Below, piece by piece: positions 15,502-24,181 of a stretch of 64,000 nt of DNA. Every line of letters begins with the position of its first letter. The stretch's first letter is position 1. The notes under the pieces are model-generated. The model was not told where the DNA came from. It was given only the letters and a program-made list of their open reading frames with translations, and did not search any database. This DNA comes from Clostridium lundense DSM 17049 (GTDB lineage Bacteria; Bacillota; Clostridia; Clostridiales; Clostridiaceae): NCBI RefSeq assembly GCF_000619945.1, contig NZ_JHVC01000001.1:620001-684000 (forward strand), given 5' to 3'. A program made the translations under genes and the position numbers.

Positions 15502-16506
15502 ATGATAATTGCAGTGGATGGTATGGGAGGAGATTTAGCTCCAGTAGAAGTAGTAGCTGGTTGTATAGATGCTTTAAAAGAAAATAATGATTTGAATTTT
15601 ATTATTACTGGCCCAGAAGAAATAATAAATAAAGAATTGGGCAAATATAATTATGATAAAGCTAAAATATCAGTAATAGATGCAAAGGAAACAATATCTC
15701 TTAATGAATCTCCTGTTATGGCTATAAGAAAGAAAAAAGATTCCAGCTTAGTTAAAGCATTGAATCTAGTAAAAGAAAAAAAAGCACATGGAATAATATC
15801 TGCGGGAAGTACAGGTGCTTTTATGGCAGGTTCATTATTTATAGTCGGAAGGATTAAGGGGATAGATAGACCAGCTTTAGCCCCTATAATGCCTGGAAAG
15901 AATGCTCCTTTTATGGTGATAGATGTAGGAGCAAATGCAGAATGCAAGCCTAAAAATTTATTACAATTTGCTTTAATGGGTAAAATATACTTTGAAAAAA
16001 TACTTAATGTTAATAATCCTTCTATTGGATTAGTTAATATAGGAGTAGAAGAAGAAAAGGGAAATGAATTAACTAAATCCGCATATCTGTTATTAAAAGA
16101 ATCAGGAATGAACTTTATTGGAAATGTAGAACCAAGAGAAATTCCAACAGGAGATGTAAGTGTTTTAGTATGTGATGGTTTTGTAGGAAATACAGTACTT
16201 AAGATGTATGAGGGTACTGCCTCAAACCTATTTCAAATAATAAAATCAGAAATAACCAGTTCATTTTCTGGAAAAATAGGAGGACTGCTTTTAAAACCAG
16301 TATTTAAAAATATAAAAAAGAAATTTGATTATAAAGAATATGGTGGAGCAGCTTTTCTTGGAGTAGAAGGTATATGTGTAAAAGCTCATGGTTCATCTGA
16401 TAGGTTAGCTTTTAAAAACGCCGTAAGACAATGTATTAATTTCCATAACAATAATATTATTGAGGATATAAAGGAAGAATTAATAAAAATAAATGATGTT
16501 CAATAA
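15502..16506 (+). CDS. plsX: Phosphate acyltransferase PlsX
   Basis: Converts acyl-ACP and phosphate to acyl phosphate, the donor for PlsY in phosphatidic acid synthesis, at the membrane surface. The start is ATG 15502, giving 334 residues that begin MIIAVDGMGGDLAPVEVV. A TTG at 15481 is less likely because the ribosome-site bases lie after it. Family features are AVDGMGGD, ISAGSTGAFMAGS, VIDVGANAECKP and DGFVGNTVLK. acpP follows 61 bases later. FakA encoded at 3.8-5.5 kb produces the same acyl phosphate from free fatty acids. Confidence 0.96.
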   Translation: MIIAVDGMGGDLAPVEVVAGCIDALKENNDLNFIITGPEEIINKELGKYNYDKAKISVIDAKETISLNESPVMAIRKKKDSSLVKALNLVKEKKAHGIISAGSTGAFMAGSLFIVGRIKGIDRPALAPIMPGKNAPFMVIDVGANAECKPKNLLQFALMGKIYFEKILNVNNPSIGLVNIGVEEEKGNELTKSAYLLLKESGMNFIGNVEPREIPTGDVSVLVCDGFVGNTVLKMYEGTASNLFQIIKSEITSSFSGKIGGLLLKPVFKNIKKKFDYKEYGGAAFLGVEGICVKAHGSSDRLAFKNAVRQCINFHNNNIIEDIKEELIKINDVQ

Positions 16507-16567
16507 TATTGACGGTATGGATATTATGTAATATTATCTAAGTATAAGATTTCGGGGAGGTGAAATT

Positions 16568-16801
16568 ATGATATTAAAAAAAGTTAAAAATATAATTTCA
16601 GAACAATTAGGAATTGATGCAGAAGAAATAACTATGGAATCATCATTTATGGATGATTTAGGAGCAGACTCACTTGACATTGTTGAGCTTATTATGGCAT
16701 TAGAAACTGAGTTTGATTTAGAAATACCAGATGAAGATGCTGAAAAAATATCAACAGTAGGAGATGTAGTTGATTACATAAAAGCTCATACTGAAGAATA
16801 A
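16568..16801 (+). CDS. acpP: Acyl carrier protein
   Basis: Carries growing acyl chains on a 4'-phosphopantetheine arm for fatty acid synthesis. The acidic 77-residue product has the attachment motif DLGADSLD with the modified serine at position 35, followed by ELIMALETEFDLEIPDED. ATG 16568 follows GGGGAGGTG. It is co-transcribed with plsX and followed by a hairpin. CoaD (8.6 kb) supplies the CoA from which the arm is taken. Confidence 0.97.
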   Translation: MILKKVKNIISEQLGIDAEEITMESSFMDDLGADSLDIVELIMALETEFDLEIPDEDAEKISTVGDVVDYIKAHTEE

Positions 16802-16805
16802 AGGC

Positions 16806-16836
16806 AAAGTCCCGTTTTTTACGGGGCTTTAACTTT
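16806..16836 (+). terminator. Hairpin after acpP, moderate terminator
   Basis: AAAGTCCCGT (16806-16815) pairs with ACGGGGCTTT (16821-16830) with one G-U pair; the following T-tract is interrupted (TTTAACTTT), so read-through into rnc is possible. Confidence 0.65.
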
Positions 16837-16928
16837 ATAATAAATAAATAAGGTTTATTGTTGAATTTGTTATTTAAAATAAGTATAACAAATTGAATAA
16901 TAAACTTCTTAGTAAGGAGTTATTAAAA

Positions 16929-17630
16929 TTGGAGAAAAAAAAGTATTTTAAAGAATTACAATATAAATTAGGAATTATATTTAAAGATGAATCATTACTA
17001 AATATAGCACTTACACATAGTTCTTATGCAAATCAAAAGGAACATGTTAAATATAATGAAAGGCTGGAGTTTTTAGGAGACTCGGTATTACAACTTGTGA
17101 TTACAGAATATTTATTTATGAATTATAAAGAAAAATCTGAGGGAGAGCTTTCTAAAAAGAGATCGTTAATAGTGTGTGAAAATTCATTGTTTGAAGTTGC
17201 GCAGAAATGGAAATTGGGAGAATATATGATTATGAGTAAAGGTGAAGAACTTACAGGAGGCAGATATAGACCATCTATACTAGCGGATTGTGTAGAAGCT
17301 ATAATAGCAGCAATTTATTTAGATAGAGGCATAGAAGTAGTTAAAACTTTTATTATAGGTAATTTTAAAAGTATAATTAATAGAGCTATGAAAAATGAAA
17401 TAATACTTGATTATAAAACAAAGCTGCAAGAGAAACTACAGGAACATGGAGATGTTGATATTATATATGATCTTATTAAATTTGAAGGACCACCTCATAG
17501 AAGAAAATTTTTTACTCAGGTAAAAATAAAACATGATGTATTAGGTAAAGGAGAAGGTTATAGCAAAAAAGAAGCTGAACAAAATGCAGCAAAGGAAGCT
17601 ATTAAAAATATGGAGGAACAGAATGAGTAA
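16929..17630 (+). CDS. rnc: Ribonuclease III
   Basis: Cleaves double-stranded RNA in rRNA processing and mRNA decay. The chosen start is TTG 16929, nine bases after AAGGAG, giving 233 residues; an in-frame TTG at 16893 has no ribosome site. The catalytic domain shows the signature ERLEFLGDSVLQL and the second metal-binding segment LADCVEAIIAAIYLD. The C-terminal double-stranded RNA-binding domain (about 160-230) ends GEGYSKKEAEQNAAKEAI. The stop overlaps the next gene by eight bases. rnc-smc-ftsY proximity is typical of Firmicutes. Confidence 0.96.
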   Translation: MEKKKYFKELQYKLGIIFKDESLLNIALTHSSYANQKEHVKYNERLEFLGDSVLQLVITEYLFMNYKEKSEGELSKKRSLIVCENSLFEVAQKWKLGEYMIMSKGEELTGGRYRPSILADCVEAIIAAIYLDRGIEVVKTFIIGNFKSIINRAMKNEIILDYKTKLQEKLQEHGDVDIIYDLIKFEGPPHRRKFFTQVKIKHDVLGKGEGYSKKEAEQNAAKEAIKNMEEQNE

Positions 17631-18711
17631 GTCACATTATATTATACCTATATTTGTACCTCATGAAGGATGTCCACATAATTGTGTGTTTTGTAATCAA
17701 GGTACTATTACAGGAAATGAAGAGATAGTAGATGAAAATTACACAAGAAATATAATTGAAGACTATTTAAAGACCATTGATGCTAATAATTCTATAGTAG
17801 AGGTATCTTTCTTTGGGGGCACTTTTACGGCTATAGATAAAAATAAACAAAGAAAATTATTAAAGGTTGCTAAAGAATATAAAGATCAGGGATATATAAA
17901 TTTTATTAGATTATCTACAAGACCTGATTATATTGATTCTGATATTTTAGATAACCTTAAAAATTATGGTGTTGATATAATAGAATTAGGTATACAATCT
18001 ATGGATGAGGAAGTTTTAATGAAATCTGGTAGGGGTCATAGTGAAGATGATGTTTATAAAGCTTCTAAACTTATAAAAGAATATGGATTTACTTTAGGAC
18101 ATCAAATAATGCTGGGACTTCCCGGAGATAATTTTTCAAAGGATATTGAGACTACAGAAAAGGTCATTTCTATGAAGCCTGACATATGTAGAATATACCC
18201 TGCCTTAGTAGTAAAAAACACTCCTATGGAAATTATGTATAACACAAAAACATATAAACCTTATTCATTAAAAGAAGCAGTAGATATTTGTAAAATAGTA
18301 TATGGTATGCTTATATCAAATGGCATCAATGTAATAAGAGTTGGACTGCAGCCAACAGAAGAAATAAATGTAGGAAGAGAGATAATAGCAGGACCATTCC
18401 ATCCTGCATTTAGGGAATTGGTAGAGAGTAGTATTTTAAATGATATGATATATGAATTTTTGAGCAAAAAAGATGCTGAATATTTCCAAATAGAGATAAA
18501 TAGTAGATATATTTCCAAACTTTATGCGAATAAAAAAGAATTTTTTTATGACATTGTAAGAAAATTAAAGACAGATAAAGTGAAAGTTATCCAAAATAAT
18601 GCAGTTAGCTTAGGAGAAATAATATTAAAGTGGGATAAAAATTGCAATAAAATGTCGTTATATGAATACATATTGAAAAAATATAAAAAAGGATATTTAA
18701 GCCTTATATAG
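17623..18711 (+). CDS. Elp3-like radical SAM protein without acetyltransferase domain
   Basis: A 362-residue radical SAM enzyme of the COG1243-like group. The cluster motif is CPHNCVFC (CxxxCxxC) at about residues 17-24, followed by FFGGTFTAID, RLSTRPDYID, and ELGIQSMDEEVL, all typical of Elp3/Elp3-like proteins. It lacks the GNAT acetyltransferase domain that follows in full-length Elp3 and ends soon after the SAM domain. Substrate is unknown; a tRNA is plausible. Start is ATG 17623 after GGAGGAAC; an ATG-like start at 17584 lies within rnc. Clostridia commonly carry this gene next to rnc. Confidence 0.85.
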   Translation: MSKSHYIIPIFVPHEGCPHNCVFCNQGTITGNEEIVDENYTRNIIEDYLKTIDANNSIVEVSFFGGTFTAIDKNKQRKLLKVAKEYKDQGYINFIRLSTRPDYIDSDILDNLKNYGVDIIELGIQSMDEEVLMKSGRGHSEDDVYKASKLIKEYGFTLGHQIMLGLPGDNFSKDIETTEKVISMKPDICRIYPALVVKNTPMEIMYNTKTYKPYSLKEAVDICKIVYGMLISNGINVIRVGLQPTEEINVGREIIAGPFHPAFRELVESSILNDMIYEFLSKKDAEYFQIEINSRYISKLYANKKEFFYDIVRKLKTDKVKVIQNNAVSLGEIILKWDKNCNKMSLYEYILKKYKKGYLSLI

Positions 18712-18797
18712 AATAATTATAATAAACTGGTAACATTTATTATAAAAAATACAATAGGAAGACTTAAATTTTATGGAGTTATGGGGAGGAGATAGTT

Positions 18798-19058
18798 ATG
18801 GAAATATTAAAAGTATCAGCTCAATCAGAACCAAAATCAGTGGCAGGGGCATTAGCAGCAGCTATTAAGGAAAAAAGTACTGCAGAAATTCAGGCTGTAG
18901 GCGCAGGAGCAGTGAACCAAGCTGTAAAAGCAATTGCAATTACAAGAGGTTTTGTAGCTCCTAATGGTATTGATTTAATTGTAGTTCCAGCATTCTCAGA
19001 GGTAAGTATAGAAGGAGAAGAGAGAACAGCAATTAAATTTATTGTAGAACCTAGGTAA
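18798..19058 (+). CDS. spoVS: Stage V sporulation protein S
   Basis: SpoVS is a small Alba-like protein that affects septation and late sporulation in B. subtilis; it may bind nucleic acid. The 86-residue product, starting MEILKVSAQSEPKSVAGALA, with AVGAGAVNQAVKAIAITRGF in the middle and a C-terminal EGEERTAIKFIVEPR, matches this very conserved family. ATG 18798 follows GGGGAGGAG. A strong terminator follows, so it is probably a single-gene transcript, controlled separately from rnc and smc. Confidence 0.96.
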   Translation: MEILKVSAQSEPKSVAGALAAAIKEKSTAEIQAVGAGAVNQAVKAIAITRGFVAPNGIDLIVVPAFSEVSIEGEERTAIKFIVEPR

Positions 19059-19074
19059 TATATAATAATGATAC

Positions 19075-19111
19075 AAAATAAAAGCCATGCTAATGCATGG
19101 CTTTTATTTTT
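19075..19111 (+). terminator. Intrinsic terminator after spoVS
   Basis: A perfect 16-base stem (19075-19090 with 19095-19110) with GCCATGC/GCATGGC core, TAAT loop and flanking A and T tracts. Confidence 0.9.
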
Positions 19112-19184
19112 ACAATTGATATTTTTAGCCAAATAATATAAACTATTATATTGTTAACACTAAAATAATGCAGGACTCTTTTTA

Positions 19185-19373
19185 AGAGTATGGATAACAG
19201 AGTACAGAGGATAGATAAGAAACCTTTTCTTTCGTTAACACTACAGAAAAGGTTAAATTTAGAATGAGTTACGCATAAGTGTGTAGTTTAGAAATTCTAT
19301 TTAATAATTTAAAATTTTTCGTAATGTGAATGAAGAAAAATTATCATTATCTGTACTCTATGCTCTTTGCTCT
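19185..19373. repeat. Degenerate MITE-like repeat with copy 2 of the dispersed hairpin
   Basis: In the 301-base gap between spoVS and the next gene, AGAGTACAGA (19199-19208) reappears inverted as TCTGTACTCT (19350-19359), with further imperfect matching on both sides over about 35 bases. Inside, AACCTTTTCT (19221-19230) and AGAAAAGGTT (19245-19254) form a perfect hairpin similar to the one at 991-1027. No transposase is present. A small non-autonomous element or its remnant is inferred. Confidence 0.4.
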
Positions 19374-19412
19374 AAAAAGTTGCTATACAATCTTTTTATG
19401 GAGGGGATTAAA

Positions 19413-19511
19413 TTGAAAAAAGCTAAAAGAGAAAAAATGAGAAAAATAATGGTGTATGTTATCCTCGTAGCATTTATAATTAGTTTATTACCTATGATAT
19501 TTAGCAGATAG
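19413..19511 (+). CDS. 32-residue small membrane protein (DUF4044-like)
   Basis: TTG 19413 lies six bases after a GGAGGGG site and encodes MKKAKREKMRKIMVYVIL followed by 14 more residues: a very basic N-terminus, then one hydrophobic helix of about 19 residues ending FSR. This fits the small DUF4044 membrane peptides that precede smc or related genes in Firmicutes; I assign it from pattern memory. A longer frame opening at 19326 runs through repeat DNA and is not credible. smc starts 13 bases after the stop, so the two are co-transcribed. Function is unknown. Confidence 0.7.
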   Translation: MKKAKREKMRKIMVYVILVAFIISLLPMIFSR

Positions 19512-19524
19512 GGAGTTGTAATAT

Positions 19525-22500
19525 ATGTACTTAAAATCTATTGAAATAAGAGGATTTAAGTCCTTTGCCAATAAAACAGAATTGAATTTTAAAAGTGGTA
19601 TTACAGCTATTGTGGGACCTAATGGTAGTGGAAAAAGTAATATATCAGATGCTATAAGATGGGTACTAGGAGAACAGAGTGTAAAAAGTCTAAGGGGAGG
19701 AAAAATGGAAGATGTTATATTTGCAGGAACTCAATTTAGGAAACCTGTAAGTTTAGCTCAAGTTGCATTAACCTTAGACAATACTAATATGGAGTTACCA
19801 ATAGAATATTCAGATGTTACTATCTCTAGAAGAATTTATCGTTCCGGTGATAGTGAATACTATATAAATAACACTCAATGTAGGCTTAAGGATATTCAAG
19901 AATTGTTTATGGACACTGGTATAGGTAAAGAAGGTTATTCAATTATAGGACAGGGTAAAATTGAAGCTATACTTAGTGGTAAACCAGAAGAGAGAAGAAG
20001 CCTTTTAGAAGAGGCAGCAGGTATTGTTAAATTTAAAAAAAGAAAAGATGAGGCAGGAAAGAAGTTAGATGATACAGAGGGAAATTTAACTAGACTAAAT
20101 GATATTTTAAGCACATATGAGGAAAGATTAGAACCTTTAAGAATAGAAAGTGAAAAAGCAAAAGAATTCTTAAATTTAAGTAACGAATTAAAGAATAAAG
20201 AAATTAATATAATTGTTCACTCTGTAGAGAATATAGATAAAAGCATAAAAGATATACAAAATAATACAGAAAGCTTAAAAAAGGAAATAGCTTTTATAGA
20301 AAAAGAAAACTTAGAACATAAGGAAAAACTTAATAATTGGAATGAAAAATTAGAAGAAATAGAAAGAGAAATTTCTTCTAATAAAAAGAACTATTATGAT
20401 AAAAAAGAAGAGTATAATCGTATAACAGGAGAAATAAGTATTCTTCAAGAAAGAATAAGTAATTTTCAAAATTTCATTAAAAATACTGTAAGTGCTATAG
20501 AAGAATTGAAAAATAAAATTCATATTCTAAAAAACACTAAAGATGGTGAAGAAGAAAAATTAAATGAACATCAAGCTCAACAAAGAGAATTAAATTCATC
20601 CATAACTGATTATGAGAAGCATATTATTAGATTAAATTCATCAATTGAGGAAGAGCTTAATAAAATCAAAAAGCTTAAGGAAGATCAAATTGATTATTTA
20701 AGCAATATCTCAAACATAAAAAATGAAATATCGTTAATTGCAAATAATATAGATGGATTAAGCAAAAAATTAGAAGGTATAAAGTCATCTTGTGAAAGTT
20801 GTGTTAATTCAATAAAAATAAATTCTAATACTTCTTCAATTATAGATGGAGAAATAAAGAAACTTAATTCAAAGGTAATCGAATATGAGAACAATATAAA
20901 GAGAAATAAAAAAGAAATAAGTAGTATAAATTCATTGTTAATTACAAAAGAAAATAAATTTAAAGATTTAAATAGACTACATAACAAACTAGAAGCTAAT
21001 TATCAACTTCTTTTGAATTTAGATAAACAGTATGAAGGTTATAATAAATCTGTAAAAACATTAATGCAACATATACATAAAAATAAAATTGAGAAGGCTT
21101 ATGGAAATACCTTTGTATTAGGTGAAGTTATAGAAGTAAAGAAGGAATTTGAAACTGCTATTGAGATAGCACTGGGAGGGGCTATTTCTGATGTTATTAC
21201 GTTAAATGAAAATATAGCAAAATTTCTCATTAATTATTTAAAAAGTAATAACTTGGGAAGAGCTACATTTTTACCTTTAAATATTATAAAAGGAAGAAAA
21301 ATATCTCTTAATAATCAAATTAAAAATATAGATGGATATATTGGTATAGGTAGTGAATTAATTTCTTATGATAATAAGTTTTCAAATGCAATAGATTATG
21401 TTTTAGGAAGAACTATTATTTGTAGAGATATGGATAGTGCTCTTTTAATAGCTAAAAGCACAGATTATAGTTATAGGATAGTTACTTTATCTGGTGAAGT
21501 AGTGAATGCTGGAGGTTCATTAACAGGAGGAAGTATATTTCATAGTAAAAATACTAGTGTTATTGGAAGAAAAAGAGAAATAGAAGAAACAAAGGCAAAT
21601 ATAGACAATATAATATATGAGATAGACAGCATTTCAAAGTCTATAACTTTTGATAAAGAGAACGTAAAAAAATTAGATGAAGAATGTCTAAATTTAAAAG
21701 ATCAAATATATCATGAAAATATTGAAATTACAAAATTACAGGAGAAGTTTTCAGCTATAGAGGATGAAAATTTAAAACTTAGAAGCAGGTTAAATATATG
21801 GAATAAGGAAATAGATAATATAAAGGTAGATTTAAAAACTAGTTTAGAAGATAAGGAAAAGAAAAGCAATCAGTTAAAAAAATTACAGTTAAGTGAAGAA
21901 GAAAACTTTAAAAATATAGGAACTTTTGAAAGCTTGCTAGAAAATAGACAAAAAGAAATTGAAGAATTGAAAGATAAACTTACCACACAAAAGATTAAAA
22001 AAGCACAAGTAGATGAAGTGGTTTCTAATAAATTAAAGGATTTAATTAGAATCGATAAAGAAATAGAGGAATTAAATAAAAAATACGAGGATATGAATAA
22101 TAATATAAATAGATCAGAAAAAGAAAAGGCTACTTGTGAAAAGAATATTTTAATAGACAGAGAAAAATGTAGTGAAATAGAGGGCTTAATTAAAGTATTG
22201 GAAGAAAACTTTAAAGAAGGAGAGATACAAACAATAAAAATAAAAGAAACTATAAAAGAAAATAAAGAAAGATTAGATGATAATTATCTTTTGAAAAATA
22301 AGAAAGATAATGAGCTTCATAGATTAGAAGTGAGCTTAGCTAAGTTTGAGGCTGAAAAGGAAGGACTTTATTCTAAGTTAAATGAAGAGTATAATTTTAC
22401 TTATGCAGAAGGATTAGCATTTAAAGAAGACATAGATAATATTGGAGCATATAAAAGTAATATTTCTAATCTAAAATCAAAGATATCTTCATTGGGAGTT

Positions 22501-23085
22501 GTAAATGTAGGGTCTATTGAAGAATATAAGGAAGTAAAAGAAAAATATAGTTTTATGAATAGTCAGAAGGAAGACTTAATAATAGCTAAAGAAGAGTTGT
22601 TAAAGTTAATAGAAGAAATGACTGAAAAAATGAGAGTGGTATTTAATGAAAACTTTAATAAATTAAGAAAATTGTTTGATGAAACCTTTAAAGAATTATT
22701 TAAAGGAGGTACTGCAGATTTAATATTAGCTTCTGAGGATGAACTTAGCGGAAATATTGATATTACTGTTCAACCTCCAGGCAAAAAGCTTCAAAATATA
22801 AATCTAATGTCTGGTGGAGAAAAAGTTTTGTCAGCTATAGCGCTGCTTTTTGCTATATTAAAAATGAAGCCTACTCCATTTTGTATATTAGATGAAATTG
22901 AAGCTGCGTTAGATGATGCAAATGTAGGGAGATATGCAGAGTTTTTAAGACAGTTTTCAGGCAATGTACAATTTATTGTAATAACCCATAGAAAAGGAAC
23001 TATGGAAGCAAGTGATGTATTATATGGTGTAACCATGGAAGAAAAAGGTGTATCAAAAATAATTTCAGTAGATTTAACAGATTAA
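19525..23085 (+). CDS. smc: Chromosome segregation protein SMC
   Basis: ATPase that compacts and aligns sister chromosomes with ScpA/ScpB. The 1186-residue product has the N-terminal Walker A GPNGSGKS at about 31-38 and the QGKIEAILSGKPEERR region. Two long coiled coils flank a hinge (about 520-670, ending AGGSLTGGSIF). The C-terminal signature LMSGGEKVLS is near 1094 and Walker B CILDEIEAALDDANV near 1120. Length is the family norm. Asn, Lys and Glu codons dominate the coils. ATG 19525 follows GGGAG. ftsY follows three bases after the stop in the region of its ribosome site, the usual smc-ftsY pair. Confidence 0.98.
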   Translation: MYLKSIEIRGFKSFANKTELNFKSGITAIVGPNGSGKSNISDAIRWVLGEQSVKSLRGGKMEDVIFAGTQFRKPVSLAQVALTLDNTNMELPIEYSDVTISRRIYRSGDSEYYINNTQCRLKDIQELFMDTGIGKEGYSIIGQGKIEAILSGKPEERRSLLEEAAGIVKFKKRKDEAGKKLDDTEGNLTRLNDILSTYEERLEPLRIESEKAKEFLNLSNELKNKEINIIVHSVENIDKSIKDIQNNTESLKKEIAFIEKENLEHKEKLNNWNEKLEEIEREISSNKKNYYDKKEEYNRITGEISILQERISNFQNFIKNTVSAIEELKNKIHILKNTKDGEEEKLNEHQAQQRELNSSITDYEKHIIRLNSSIEEELNKIKKLKEDQIDYLSNISNIKNEISLIANNIDGLSKKLEGIKSSCESCVNSIKINSNTSSIIDGEIKKLNSKVIEYENNIKRNKKEISSINSLLITKENKFKDLNRLHNKLEANYQLLLNLDKQYEGYNKSVKTLMQHIHKNKIEKAYGNTFVLGEVIEVKKEFETAIEIALGGAISDVITLNENIAKFLINYLKSNNLGRATFLPLNIIKGRKISLNNQIKNIDGYIGIGSELISYDNKFSNAIDYVLGRTIICRDMDSALLIAKSTDYSYRIVTLSGEVVNAGGSLTGGSIFHSKNTSVIGRKREIEETKANIDNIIYEIDSISKSITFDKENVKKLDEECLNLKDQIYHENIEITKLQEKFSAIEDENLKLRSRLNIWNKEIDNIKVDLKTSLEDKEKKSNQLKKLQLSEEENFKNIGTFESLLENRQKEIEELKDKLTTQKIKKAQVDEVVSNKLKDLIRIDKEIEELNKKYEDMNNNINRSEKEKATCEKNILIDREKCSEIEGLIKVLEENFKEGEIQTIKIKETIKENKERLDDNYLLKNKKDNELHRLEVSLAKFEAEKEGLYSKLNEEYNFTYAEGLAFKEDIDNIGAYKSNISNLKSKISSLGVVNVGSIEEYKEVKEKYSFMNSQKEDLIIAKEELLKLIEEMTEKMRVVFNENFNKLRKLFDETFKELFKGGTADLILASEDELSGNIDITVQPPGKKLQNINLMSGGEKVLSAIALLFAILKMKPTPFCILDEIEAALDDANVGRYAEFLRQFSGNVQFIVITHRKGTMEASDVLYGVTMEEKGVSKIISVDLTD

Positions 23086-23097
23086 GGAGTGATATTT

Positions 23098-24009
23098 ATG
23101 TTTGGAGGTTTTTTTGACAAGCTAAAACAAGGATTAACAAAAACAAAGGATAATTTCACTGATAAGATAAGTGAAATGCTAAATTTATATGTAAGCATTG
23201 ATGAGGATCTTTATGAAGAATTAGAGGAAATATTAATAACTGCAGATATAGGTGTAGAAACATCTTTGGACATAATTGAAAAATTAAAAGAAAAGATAAA
23301 AGAAAATAAAATAAAAGATGTAGCGCAGGTAAAACCATGCTTAAAAGAAGTGTTGATAGAAATGTTGGGAGAAGAAAAGGGGACTATAGCTCCTGAAAAA
23401 ACACCAGAAATAATGTTAGTAGTTGGAGTAAATGGTGTGGGGAAAACTACATCTATAGGTAAGATATCTGCTAAATTAAAGAATGATGGATATAAGGTTT
23501 TAATGGCTGCAGCGGACACATTTAGAGCAGCAGCTATTGACCAATTAGAGGTATGGAGTAAAAGATCTGGTGTAGATATAGTAAAACATCAGGAAGGTTC
23601 TGATCCAGCAGCAGTAGTTTTTGATGCTATCCAAGCTGCAAAGGCTAGAGGAACAGAAGTGCTTATTTGTGATACCGCAGGAAGATTACATAATAAAAAA
23701 AATTTAATGGATGAATTAGGAAAGATAAATAGAATTATAGAAAGAGAATATGGTGAAGCATCAAAGCACACTTATTTAGTATTAGATGCTACAACAGGGC
23801 AAAATGCAGTAATTCAAGCAAAACAATTTATGGAAGTGTGCAAAGTAGATGGAATAATATTAACTAAATTAGATGGTACAGCAAAGGGTGGAATAGTAAT
23901 ATCTATAAAACATAGTTTGAATATTCCTGTTAAACTTATAGGTGTAGGGGAAGGTATAGAAGATCTTCAGGAATTTAATCCGGAAGAATTTGTAGAAGCT
24001 TTATTTTAA
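23098..24009 (+). CDS. ftsY: Signal recognition particle receptor FtsY
   Basis: GTPase that receives SRP-ribosome complexes at the membrane. Start is ATG 23098, eight bases after AAGGAG, giving 303 residues beginning MFGGFFDKLKQGLTK. A GTG at 23089 lies in the ribosome site. It is a short FtsY without the acidic A domain, having only an N-terminal amphipathic segment. NG-domain motifs are GVNGVGKTT near residue 109, AADTFRAAA, DTAGRLHNK, and TKLDGTAKGG. Its partner Ffh is encoded 0.5 kb downstream. The gene ends 85 bases before a new promoter. Confidence 0.97.
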   Translation: MFGGFFDKLKQGLTKTKDNFTDKISEMLNLYVSIDEDLYEELEEILITADIGVETSLDIIEKLKEKIKENKIKDVAQVKPCLKEVLIEMLGEEKGTIAPEKTPEIMLVVGVNGVGKTTSIGKISAKLKNDGYKVLMAAADTFRAAAIDQLEVWSKRSGVDIVKHQEGSDPAAVVFDAIQAAKARGTEVLICDTAGRLHNKKNLMDELGKINRIIEREYGEASKHTYLVLDATTGQNAVIQAKQFMEVCKVDGIILTKLDGTAKGGIVISIKHSLNIPVKLIGVGEGIEDLQEFNPEEFVEALF

Positions 24010-24093
24010 AGCTGAGTAGACTTGTTTTTTATACTGTTTGATATACATCATTTAAAATTTATAAAAAAAATTTTAGCTGTTAAGTAAAAATAC

Positions 24094-24122
24094 TTGACAG
24101 CCTTTTATATCTTTGTTATTAT
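24094..24122 (+). promoter_or_regulatory. ylxM-ffh promoter
   Basis: Consensus TTGACA (24094-24099), a 17-base spacer and TATTAT (24117-24122); transcription would start about 50 bases before ylxM. Confidence 0.75.
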
Positions 24123-24146
24123 ATAATTCGTCAGTAGAAAAGAAAA

Positions 24147-24181
24147 GGGAGTGAGTAGCAGATAGTTATTCTGCAGTTCCC
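24147..24181 (+). promoter_or_regulatory. Hairpin between the ribosome site and the ylxM start
   Basis: The only good ribosome site, AAGGGAG, ends 30 bases before ATG 24182. Between them GCAGA (24158-24162) pairs with TCTGC (24170-24174), and GGGA of the site (24147-24150) can pair with TCCC (24178-24181) just before ATG. The fold either brings the site near the start or hides it. Confidence 0.45.

Noticed and set aside
19326..19412. 29-codon N-terminal extension of the peptide before smc
   Set aside because: It runs through repeat DNA with no ribosome site; the TTG at 19413 is well supported.
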